Below are positions 26,332 to 33,734 of a DNA stretch of 64,000 nt, piece after piece. Each line of letters starts with the position of its first letter. Within the stretch, counting starts at the first letter, position 1. The translations under genes and the position numbers were made by a program. Below the pieces are notes generated by a model that made no database searches, had not been told where the DNA came from, and saw only the letters and a program-made list of their open reading frames with translations. The stretch comes from Parapedobacter defluvii (GTDB lineage: Bacteria; Bacteroidota; Bacteroidia; Sphingobacteriales; Sphingobacteriaceae): positions 41,923-105,922 of the forward strand of contig NZ_BMIK01000017.1 in the NCBI RefSeq assembly GCF_014642075.1, written 5' to 3'.

Positions 26332-26697
26332 ATGCGTTTTTGTGCCTATATACTATTGGTCGCTTTGACACTGCAATCATTCTATCGCAGTATCATGGCC
26401 GTTGACTATCAGGTACGTTTGCCCGAGTACCTTGCAAAATGCATAAACAAAGACCGACCCCAACTCCATTGTAACGGCCAATGCGTGTTGATGAAGAAAA
26501 TAGCGGAGAAAGAGAAAGAGGAAACAGAAAAGAATTTGGTGGTATACGAATACAGTTCCCTTTATGTACATAATGGGTATACTGTCTTTGCCACTTACCA
26601 GCCGGATGAAGAAACCAGCCAAAGCCATTTCTCTCCCTACCGGATTGATTACGGGTTTGACTACAATACCCCGGTATTCCGCCCCCCGATTGGCTAA
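26332..26697 (+). CDS. Small membrane-anchored or secreted C-x9-C-x3-C protein (paralogue 1)
   Basis: 121 residues. An N-terminal hydrophobic segment (YILLVALTLQSF) is a signal or anchor. The key segment is C37-INKDRPQLH-C47-NGQ-C51-VLMKK. The C-terminus ends FRPPIG. It shares this layout (C-[IV]-N-[KR]-x-RP-x-L-x-C-x-G-x-C, then PP-I-small at the end) with the gene at 29779, in the same operon, on the far side of the TonB receptor. I do not know a named family. Periplasmic copper handling through the three Cys is an inference from the neighbours (MbnP, MbnH-like enzyme, OprC-like receptor). The start is ATG 26332; a TTG just before it is unlikely. Confidence 0.75.
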   Translation: MRFCAYILLVALTLQSFYRSIMAVDYQVRLPEYLAKCINKDRPQLHCNGQCVLMKKIAEKEKEETEKNLVVYEYSSLYVHNGYTVFATYQPDEETSQSHFSPYRIDYGFDYNTPVFRPPIG

Positions 26698-26833
26698 CCC
26701 ATTCCAGCAGCGCGTAGTTTAGCGTCACCTTGAAAGATTTTTAAGGAATTTAATCTGTCGCCTTGGTAACGATACAAGGCCGAATTGATTAAGCTTGCCG
26801 CGCTCATTCCATTTCAATAAGTTTTCAAGAGAC

Positions 26834-27781
26834 ATGGGGTTAATCATCATTCAAGTGAAGAAAATAACATTTTTTCTTACCGCAATGTGCTTTGCGGTGG
26901 CGTCCTGTACAAAAGACAAGACGGATTACGAAGCGGAAATAGACACGTTGGTTCCCGAATACCATGAGTTCAAAGAAGCTGTTTCCGTCCATAGTGACGG
27001 TTATGACATCAGCATTGAAGCGCTGAATGGAACTTTCTTTAAAGGCTACAACGAAATCCGCTTGAAGATTACGGATAGCCGGACCAACGGAAAAGCAAAT
27101 ACCTCTGCAGTAACATTTCTGCCCATAAGGAATAATGCGGACGGGAGCAATGTTTCCTGCCCCCATCGGTACGATTTGGTTGATAAGCCGGATGACGGCT
27201 ATTTTTCGGGATATTCGGTGTTTACGGATGAAAGCGGTTCCGATGGAAGTTGGGAGCTTTATATCAGCTTCACCATTGCCGGTCAAACCCATACGGTAAA
27301 ACAACCTATCTCCGTTCAGGAACAGACCAACAAAAACCTGAACATAACCACGTTCACAGGAAAGGATGACCAGCAGTATTTCATTGCCTTGGTATCGCCA
27401 CAAAAGCCGAAAGTCGGCGAGAACGGACTGGTCGCCGGGATTTACAGGTACAACAGACCGACCTATCCCCCGTCCGGCAATTTTCCGGATGCATCGCAGT
27501 TTTCATACACGGAGGTAAGTGATTATACCCTGCAATTGGATCCACGAATGCCCGAGCCATCCATGGGAAACCATTCTTCGCCCAATAATAAGGATTTAAT
27601 ACAGCAGAGTGATGGTCTATACCATGGTGTAGTCAACTACACCATGACGGGAAACTGGACATTGAATTTCATTCTGTTGAACCGACAAGGACAGATCCTG
27701 AAAGGTACGATAGTACCGACTGATTTCACGCCGGGTGTGGAGGGCGTGAAAAGCGAACTGCACATTGACATTTTATTCTAA
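26834..27781 (+). CDS. Periplasmic lipoprotein with YtkA/FixH-like domain, copper-operon associated
   Basis: About 315 residues. An SPII lipobox is in FFLTAMCFAVASC. The start is either ATG 26834 or the GTG at 26855, which gives a more typical signal peptide. The protein has two beta-sandwich repeats. The first contains NEIRLKITD and SCPHRYDLV. The second has MPEPSMGNHSSPNN then GLYHGVVNYTMTGNWTLNF, matching the YtkA/FixH-like pattern (P.MG(N)H..P, Y.G.V.F.M.G.W). Met, His and Cys in these segments are plausible copper ligands (inference). It ends one base before the receptor gene, so translation is coupled. Confidence 0.7.
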   Translation: MGLIIIQVKKITFFLTAMCFAVASCTKDKTDYEAEIDTLVPEYHEFKEAVSVHSDGYDISIEALNGTFFKGYNEIRLKITDSRTNGKANTSAVTFLPIRNNADGSNVSCPHRYDLVDKPDDGYFSGYSVFTDESGSDGSWELYISFTIAGQTHTVKQPISVQEQTNKNLNITTFTGKDDQQYFIALVSPQKPKVGENGLVAGIYRYNRPTYPPSGNFPDASQFSYTEVSDYTLQLDPRMPEPSMGNHSSPNNKDLIQQSDGLYHGVVNYTMTGNWTLNFILLNRQGQILKGTIVPTDFTPGVEGVKSELHIDILF

Positions 27782-27782
27782 G

Positions 27783-29774
27783 ATGATGAAGAACACAAGC
27801 ATTTCCTTTTTGGTTCTTTTTCTTGGTGTAAACGCCAATGCCCAACATTCGCATGTGCAAAACGATACCACCAAAACCCTTGAAGAGGTAACCATAACAG
27901 CTATTGCCAAACGGAAAATCGAAACCGAAATGAAGATGGCGGTTTCGGTGGATGAGTTTCTGGCCTCGTCAGACAATATCAGTTTCATTAAACGGGGTGC
28001 ATACGCATGGGAGCCATTGCTCAATAACATGAGCACGGAGCGCTCCACCATCACCATTGACGGCATGCATGTTTTCGGGGCGTGTACGGATAAGATGGAT
28101 CCCGTCACTTCTTATGTGGAAAGCAACAACCTTTCCACCATCGATATCACATCGGGGCAAGCCGGCAGTATGCACGGGGCAACCGTGGCAGGAAGCATCG
28201 ACCTGAAAAGGAAAAGTACATCGTTCGGCCTCGAAAAGAAATGGGGAGGGGCCTACCAAACAGGGGTTGAATCCAGTAACAAACAGTTTTTCAATCTTGG
28301 AAACCTGTTCTATTCCAGCGATAGGTTTGTGGCGGACGGAAGCATTGCTTTCCGGAAAGCGGGTAATTATTACGATGGGAACAGCAACGTGGTAAACCAT
28401 TCGCAATACCAAAAATTCAATACGGCTGTGGGGCTGGCGTACAAAACAGGTGAGCTTTCATCGGTAAGGGTGGATGCCATCTATGACAAAGCAAAAGACG
28501 TGGGTTTCCCTGCACTTCCCATGGATTTATGGCTTTCCCGTGCGATTATTACATCGGCTTCCTACAAACAGCTGTTTGAAGACGGGCTGCTGAGGGTCTG
28601 GGATACCAAGCTTTATTTCAATGCAGTAGAACATTACATGGATGATACCAAGCGTCCCGAAAACCTCGTCCACATGGACATGCCGGGCTGGAGTACCACC
28701 TACGGGCTGGCTTCCCGGGCCAACCTGAAACATGGCGACTACAGTTACGAAATCCAGTTGAACGTGTATGATAATCTATCCATTGCGGAAATGACGATGT
28801 ACCCGCAAGACCGGAGCAAGAAAACCATGTTTGCGTATAGCTGGCCTTGGGTCACGACCCGCTTTGTAGGGTTTTCGATGAACAATTCATGGGATATCTC
28901 GGAAATGAGCCGATTGAATTTCGGAGGTTCTTTGGGATGGAACTACAACCATTCCAAATATGTAGAGTTTAACTGGATTTTCCTCCCCGGCACACCGCAG
29001 GAAAAAAATAGGATATTGCCCGGCTTGCATGCCAGTTATCAACTGAATATAAATCAATTTAATTTCTCCGTTGGAACTGGTTACGGACATCGGGCGCCAT
29101 CCGTTTCGGAGGGCTACGGGTATTACATCTATAATAGTTTTGACCGCTATGATTACATCGGAAACCCCAATTTGAAAAACGAGATTTCCTATGAGGCTAA
29201 TGCGAGCGCAGGGTATAAAAATGAGCGGATGGACATAGAAGCCAACGTAAACTATTTTCATATCAAGAATTATATCATTGGTCGGATTTTGAGTTTGGGA
29301 AGCCCGATGAATTACCAGTCGGTCGGCGTGAAAGGTTACACATCACTGAACCATGCCAGGCTTTTCAATATGGCATTGAATGCCAACTACGATATACTGC
29401 AACATCTGCATTGGAAAGGAATGCTTACCTATGCACGGGCAACGGACGATAAGAATGGAAACTTACCGTTCATCCGTCCGTTGAGCTATCAGACATCACT
29501 TTATTTTATGCACAAGCAATTTGGTTTTCAGACTTCGGTGAACGGCGACCTTGCACAGGAGGATTACAGCCCCGAATACGGTGAAGACCTTACTCCCGCT
29601 TATATGGTCTGGAACATCTCTGCGGATTATACATTCAGCTTCAGGAACTACAAAGCCGTTTTACAGGTCGGAGCGGAGAACCTGTTCAACGAGTATTACA
29701 GCACGTATGCAGATTGGGGCAATATCCCAAGGATGGGGCGTAATGTTTTCACCTCTTTGAAATTCAATTTTTAA
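27783..29774 (+). CDS. TonB-dependent receptor, OprC/NosA-like copper-type
   Basis: 663 residues: signal peptide, TonB box region LEEVTITA, plug and a 22-strand barrel ending NVFTSLKFNF. The plug contains IDGMHVFGACTDKMDPVTSY. C101-x3-M105 matches the CxxxM half of the unusual CxxxM-HxM copper site described for Pseudomonas OprC. A second Met/His patch, VHMDMPGW (H297-M300), lies in a barrel loop where the other half would be expected. No carboxypeptidase-regulatory domain is present, unlike SusC. Together with mbnP downstream this makes copper or copper-chelate uptake the leading hypothesis. The start is the first ATG of ATGATG at 27783, one base after the previous stop. Confidence 0.88.
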   Translation: MMKNTSISFLVLFLGVNANAQHSHVQNDTTKTLEEVTITAIAKRKIETEMKMAVSVDEFLASSDNISFIKRGAYAWEPLLNNMSTERSTITIDGMHVFGACTDKMDPVTSYVESNNLSTIDITSGQAGSMHGATVAGSIDLKRKSTSFGLEKKWGGAYQTGVESSNKQFFNLGNLFYSSDRFVADGSIAFRKAGNYYDGNSNVVNHSQYQKFNTAVGLAYKTGELSSVRVDAIYDKAKDVGFPALPMDLWLSRAIITSASYKQLFEDGLLRVWDTKLYFNAVEHYMDDTKRPENLVHMDMPGWSTTYGLASRANLKHGDYSYEIQLNVYDNLSIAEMTMYPQDRSKKTMFAYSWPWVTTRFVGFSMNNSWDISEMSRLNFGGSLGWNYNHSKYVEFNWIFLPGTPQEKNRILPGLHASYQLNINQFNFSVGTGYGHRAPSVSEGYGYYIYNSFDRYDYIGNPNLKNEISYEANASAGYKNERMDIEANVNYFHIKNYIIGRILSLGSPMNYQSVGVKGYTSLNHARLFNMALNANYDILQHLHWKGMLTYARATDDKNGNLPFIRPLSYQTSLYFMHKQFGFQTSVNGDLAQEDYSPEYGEDLTPAYMVWNISADYTFSFRNYKAVLQVGAENLFNEYYSTYADWGNIPRMGRNVFTSLKFNF

Positions 29775-29778
29775 AAGG

Positions 29779-30144
29779 ATGAAGCAGGTTTTCAGTTTTC
29801 TGATGATGGTTTTATCCTTGCTGGTCGGGTTTCAGCAAGCCATTATCATCATGCACTTTAACCTGAACCAAGAAGCGATAGAGCAGGAGTTTTGTGTCAA
29901 CAGGAACCGGCCCGAGCTGCAATGCCACGGAACCTGTCATCTGAAAAAGCAATTGCAGGAAAAGGAAAATACAGATTCGGCCCCCATCGGTATTTACCAA
30001 CGGATTGACATGCTCGCGATTTCAGCTACGGGATTTGAAGCAGGGAACGTGATGATTGAAATCCGGAACAACATCTCCGTTTTTAAAGAAATCTACTATA
30101 TGGAACCTTGCCTGGAAATCTTTGTGCCACCGCCCATCGCCTGA
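29779..30144 (+). CDS. Small C-x9-C-x3-C protein (paralogue 2)
   Basis: 121 residues starting 4 bases after the receptor stop. The N-terminal hydrophobic helix (FLMMVLSLLVGFQQAIIIM) is followed by C39-VNRNRPELQ-C49-HGT-C53-HLKK, with the C-terminus ending FVPPPIA. The spacing C-x9-C-x3-C and the RPxLxCxGxC core are the same as in the gene at 26332; outside these segments they differ. The two proteins flank the lipoprotein and receptor genes and belong to one transcript. A thiol-based copper chaperone or receptor accessory role is possible but unproven. Confidence 0.78.
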   Translation: MKQVFSFLMMVLSLLVGFQQAIIIMHFNLNQEAIEQEFCVNRNRPELQCHGTCHLKKQLQEKENTDSAPIGIYQRIDMLAISATGFEAGNVMIEIRNNISVFKEIYYMEPCLEIFVPPPIA

Positions 30145-30227
30145 TTGATGAGCATGGACTTATTGAAAAGCGAATATTAAATCAAGAACAAAATTTCAAT
30201 TTTTAAAAATATCACAATGAACCCGAC

Positions 30228-30276
30228 ATGATTAAAATAATCATTAAGCACATAGCATAATGATTATTTTAATCAT
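30228..30276. repeat. Perfect 19-bp inverted repeat with 11-base loop upstream of mbnP
   Basis: Arms 30228-30246 (ATGATTAAAATAATCATTA) and 30258-30276 are perfect reverse complements. Each arm is itself a near-dyad, ATGATTA-N3-TAATCAT. No T-tract follows, so it is not a typical terminator. It ends 29 bases before the mbnP start. It may be a paired operator or an mRNA hairpin. Confidence 0.6.
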
Positions 30277-30305
30277 CAAAGGCTCCATCTTACAACTAAA
30301 ACAAA

Positions 30306-31166
30306 ATGAAAACATCAACAAAATATTCCATCCTGTTCGTTGCTATATTGATATTAATATCATGTAGCAAGGATGATGACAACCCCGTTGCCAATAATGT
30401 CACGCTGCATTTCAACAACACGTTCAAGAATACGACCATCGTGCTTGGCGATGCCACATCTTCCACGGCTACAGCAAACACTTCCGCTGAGGGACAGGTC
30501 CACCACTTTTCGGAGCTGAAATACGTGATAAGCAATATCCGTCTTGTAAAAGCGGACGGCAGTGAAATCCCCTATAATATCAGCGATTTGGATAAAGGAG
30601 CAACCGTTGTGGACCATTCAAAAGCGCAGACGTTGGATTATGTGCTGACCAATATTCCGGTAGGTGAATACAGGCAGCTCAAATTCGGGTTGGGTGTTAA
30701 GCCGGAACTGAACACGCTGGATGAGGCAAGATTCCCCAATTTTTATGCCGAGGCAGGGGCCAACGACACCAAAATGCATTGGGAATGGGGAACGGGATAT
30801 CGCTTTACGAAAATCGAGGGTTTCTATGATACCGACCATAAGCAACTATCCATTCATACGGGAAGTACCGTGGAGGGCACGAATGGAGAACCCGACACCT
30901 ATACGCAAGGGGTAGACGCATACAGGGATATCACCCTGACGCTTCCCGACAATGCGGTGGTTGGCAGGAACGCGCCACGGATTACCATCAATGCGGATTT
31001 TGACAAACTGTTGAGCGGAAAGACGAATACAATTACGTTGGGGGCGGGGAATGCGACACCGAGTATCCATACAGCAGCGAATATGGTGTTGTTTGTCGAT
31101 AACCTGGGCGGAAACGGTCCCAGCGACATTTCGGGGATGTTCTCCGTCAGTAGCGTAGAGAATTAA
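30306..31166 (+). CDS. mbnP: MbnP family copper-associated periplasmic lipoprotein
   Basis: 286 residues with SPII lipobox LILISC. Family features: VTLHFNNTF near the start, FSELKYVISNIRLVKADGS, YRQLKFGLGV, KMHWEWGTGYRFTKIEGFY and ITLTLPDN. Only two Trp occur, W159 and W161 in MHWEWGTG. In methanotrophs MbnP is the substrate of the diheme enzyme MbnH, which turns a Trp into kynurenine in a copper-binding protein. Here the MbnH-like gene follows directly, so W159 or W161 is the candidate site (inference). No methanobactin biosynthesis genes are present. A perfect inverted repeat precedes it and a terminator follows it. Confidence 0.87.
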   Translation: MKTSTKYSILFVAILILISCSKDDDNPVANNVTLHFNNTFKNTTIVLGDATSSTATANTSAEGQVHHFSELKYVISNIRLVKADGSEIPYNISDLDKGATVVDHSKAQTLDYVLTNIPVGEYRQLKFGLGVKPELNTLDEARFPNFYAEAGANDTKMHWEWGTGYRFTKIEGFYDTDHKQLSIHTGSTVEGTNGEPDTYTQGVDAYRDITLTLPDNAVVGRNAPRITINADFDKLLSGKTNTITLGAGNATPSIHTAANMVLFVDNLGGNGPSDISGMFSVSSVEN

Positions 31167-31177
31167 AATCGGACTGG

Positions 31178-31216
31178 GAGCCACCTGAAATTCACGTACA
31201 ATGGTGGCTCTTTTTT
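31178..31216 (+). terminator. Rho-independent terminator between mbnP and the diheme enzyme gene
   Basis: GAGCCACC (31178-31185) and GGTGGCTC (31203-31210) form a perfect 8-bp stem followed by six T. It ends 7 bases before the next start codon, so it probably acts as a partial terminator that lowers expression of the enzyme relative to MbnP. Confidence 0.8.
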
Positions 31217-31222
31217 AAACAC

Positions 31223-32245
31223 ATGAAAAAGGTATTCTTAATTTTATCCATCTTGTTGCTGTTGCTATCCTGCAACAGGGAGGATATCATTGAGCCAATG
31301 CCCTACGACAATCCCGAAATACCGCTCGATATACCGCTTGGTTTTCCCCAATTGAATAGTTCGGTAGACGGAAACAGACCCACGAAATACGGTGTGGAAT
31401 TGGGTGAGAAATTATTCCATGAGAAAAAATTCAGTGGAAATAACACGATTTCCTGTTCCAGTTGCCACAACAGGTCGAGTGCTTTTGCCGATAACAATGT
31501 CCAAGCCATCGGGATTCACGGCAGGGTCGGGCTTCGGAATACGCCACCCATCCAGAATCTGGCGTTTATGAAGTTCTACAATTGGGATGGTAATAAGCTT
31601 ACCTTGGAAAGCCAACCGTTGGTTCCCATCATCACGCAAGAAGAGATGAACTCTTCTATCATGGAAGTCATTGGAAAACTAAGGAATGGGGGCGAATACA
31701 GGGAATTGTTCAGGAAAGCATTCGGCGACGAAAATATTACCCCTGATAGGATTTACCGGAGCATTGCACAGTATGAATATACGCTGATATCCGCCAACAG
31801 TAAGTACGATAAGGTAAAACGGAACGAGGGAGAGGCATTTACGGAAAGCGAAGCACGGGGTTATCAGGTTTTTCAGCAGAAATGCGAAAGCTGCCATAGC
31901 ACGGAGTTGTTTACAGACCAAAGTTTCAGGAATGTTGGGTTTCCTCCAAACACCAGCACCGAAGAAGCCGGGCGTGCAAGGGTAACAGGGATTCCGGCAG
32001 ATTATATGAGTTTCAGGGTTCCCTCTTTACGGAATGCAGAATATACCGCGCCATATGGAAGTTTTGGTCAGTTTCCGACGTTAAAAGCTGTTTTGGATTA
32101 TTTTGACAACGGCGTTTTGGATGCCGACAACCTTGATCCTATTCTGAAAGAAAACGGCAATAGGATACTGTTAATTGAACAGGAAAAAGAAGATATTATT
32201 TCCTTTATCAAAACACTGAGCGATAGTACGTTTGTGGGAAAGTAG
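31223..32245 (+). CDS. Diheme cytochrome c peroxidase family enzyme, MbnH/MauG-like
   Basis: 340 residues with an SPII signal (LLLLLSC). There are two heme c sites: C78-SS-C81-H82 and C221-ES-C224-H225. W121 in FYNWDG is the inter-heme Trp conserved in bacterial diheme peroxidases. Classical CcpA-type enzymes have PYMHDG, whose Met ligates the high-potential heme. Here the segment is TAPYGSFG with no Met, as in MauG-type enzymes, and Y278 is a candidate ligand. With mbnP directly upstream, oxidation of a Trp in MbnP is a better-supported role than peroxide detoxification. Export and heme attachment in the periplasm are assumed. Confidence 0.87.
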   Translation: MKKVFLILSILLLLLSCNREDIIEPMPYDNPEIPLDIPLGFPQLNSSVDGNRPTKYGVELGEKLFHEKKFSGNNTISCSSCHNRSSAFADNNVQAIGIHGRVGLRNTPPIQNLAFMKFYNWDGNKLTLESQPLVPIITQEEMNSSIMEVIGKLRNGGEYRELFRKAFGDENITPDRIYRSIAQYEYTLISANSKYDKVKRNEGEAFTESEARGYQVFQQKCESCHSTELFTDQSFRNVGFPPNTSTEEAGRARVTGIPADYMSFRVPSLRNAEYTAPYGSFGQFPTLKAVLDYFDNGVLDADNLDPILKENGNRILLIEQEKEDIISFIKTLSDSTFVGK

Positions 32246-32567
32246 TTTATGAATAAGCATTGGCCATACATTGGAAATCAAATATATGATGCCCTCATTT
32301 GCGCCCTACGAAACCTCGGTGCTCATGGCCAAAGCCGTTTTTGCTTTTGGGCATTTACAGTGAATATGTTGGCACTGTTGCGACCGATGTCACCGCTTTA
32401 TTTACGGATACAAGGCATTATTATGTGACTCATTTAATATTGCTATAGCTATGGCGTTAAAGTAATTAGTTAATTATAACAAAAGTTGCCGTGGTCTGCC
32501 ATAACATATTTCGTAATACTTCCTGATGGGCTACCTGATGGAAAAGTTGTTGGTATACGTCCCTGTT
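32246..32567. other. Intergenic region with coding-like fragments but no intact gene
   Basis: A plus-strand frame reads MMPSFAPYETSVLMAKAVFA... to a stop near 32359. A shifted frame continues GIYSEYVGTVATDV...THLILL to a stop. Together these look like a frameshifted remnant, of no family I recognise. The rest is AT-rich spacer before the convergent membrane/barrel gene. Confidence 0.3.
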
Positions 32568-33734
32568 TCATTGAAAATAAAACCGGAGCGATACCCCGCC
32601 GTGCAGCCATCGGTATCGGTCATCCCGCAATCGGCCTACCGGAATACCGACATACGGTGCAATCTCCATGTTATACCGTCGTAGGACAGCTGGGGCTATG
32701 TGACCGGATAGCTGGATGAATCCCCAATAGGCACTTCCCCGGTAAAGCGAATCCGGTCGTCTTGATTTGCTCCGCTCGCTGACCAGGCGCAGGGTCGTAT
32801 CGCCGGATGCCATATCCCCACGCATCCATCGATTGGTTTGGAGCATATCCGTTCGCCGATCGCTTATCGCCCTGAAAGGCACGAGCCCCAACGATGCGGA
32901 GAAATTTTCCGAGAATGCATAATTCACGGAAACCGGTATGGACACCATTCCTACAGTATTCCGGCTTCCCACAATCTGGGAGTTTACAGTATCGGACATA
33001 TCAGCCTCCCAGTCATTGCCCACCGTCATACCCGAATAGCCTACCCCGATTTCCGTGGATATCCGATCAGTGAGTGCGACCCGTGCGGATAGGCCGCCGC
33101 CGAACGCGAACCCTTTGTCCGTAAAAGCAGGGTTGAGGTTGACCCCGAATCTGACGTTCCGGATAGCTATCCGGCTTTCGTCCGGCAGGCGCAGGTTTGG
33201 CAGTTTTATTCCTCTTTCCCTGTATGGCTTTTGGTACGGTGGCTTTACGGTACCTGTCAAGTGTCCTGATAAGGGGATCGTTTCCAGCTGCTCCCGTGTC
33301 GGTTCGATCCGATTGGAATATGGAGGGTGTTGCCCGCTGCTTACCGAATCAATTGCCCGTGGAATCGGTATCTGTGGCGCGCTGTCGTTCCCAACCGGTT
33401 TAAGGCGATCAATCCCCCGTGACACCGAGTCAATCCGTATGGAATCTTTCCTTTCAACCTCCCCGACGGGTTTAGGTGCCTGCTTCGGCATGGAATTTTT
33501 CGTCTTATCGATCCCCTCCAGCAACGGTAGATATTTCATTGAAGCATAGACCACGAGAAACAGGGACGCCGCGATACCCGCCAGTTTGACGAAAAGCGGT
33601 ATGGGTCTTCGTTGCTTCTTTTTCCTGTGGCGCTGGAAGTGCTTCCACTCTTCAGGGTTGTACGGCTCCTCAAAATCCCCGAGGAAATCTCTGATACCTG
33701 TTATCAACTCTTTCTTGTCCCGCTTATCCATCAT
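32568..33734 (-). CDS. Membrane protein with N-terminal TM and C-terminal beta-barrel-like domain, ECF-sigma partner
   Basis: About 388 residues from the ATG at 33734 (MMDKRDKKELITG), which overlaps the end of the sigma factor gene by 11 bases. The N-terminus is a short charged cytoplasmic segment (FLGDFEEPYNPEEWKHFQRHRKKK). One transmembrane helix follows (VKLAGIAASLFLVVYASM), then a Pro/Ser-rich linker of about 110 residues. The C-terminal 190 residues look like an outer-membrane beta-barrel domain, ending LHGGVSLRFYFQ. Position and coupling suggest an anti-sigma role for the N-terminus. FecR and zinc anti-sigma motifs are absent. The single-chain inner-to-outer membrane layout is puzzling. 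Confidence 0.7.
   Translation of the reverse strand: MMDKRDKKELITGIRDFLGDFEEPYNPEEWKHFQRHRKKKQRRPIPLFVKLAGIAASLFLVVYASMKYLPLLEGIDKTKNSMPKQAPKPVGEVERKDSIRIDSVSRGIDRLKPVGNDSAPQIPIPRAIDSVSSGQHPPYSNRIEPTREQLETIPLSGHLTGTVKPPYQKPYRERGIKLPNLRLPDESRIAIRNVRFGVNLNPAFTDKGFAFGGGLSARVALTDRISTEIGVGYSGMTVGNDWEADMSDTVNSQIVGSRNTVGMVSIPVSVNYAFSENFSASLGLVPFRAISDRRTDMLQTNRWMRGDMASGDTTLRLVSERSKSRRPDSLYRGSAYWGFIQLSGHIAPAVLRRYNMEIAPYVGIPVGRLRDDRYRWLHGGVSLRFYFQ

Noticed and set aside
26332..32245. Methanobactin biosynthesis locus
   Set aside because: MbnP and an MbnH-like enzyme are present but no precursor peptide gene or MbnB/MbnC-like genes were found nearby.
31223..32245. Classical detoxifying cytochrome c peroxidase
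   Set aside because: The Met-ligand segment PYMHDG is replaced by PYGSFG and the gene follows mbnP, so a MauG/MbnH-type role fits better, although not proven.
32568..33734. FecR-type anti-sigma factor
   Set aside because: No FecR domain and no adjacent SusC/FecA gene; the C-terminus looks barrel-like.
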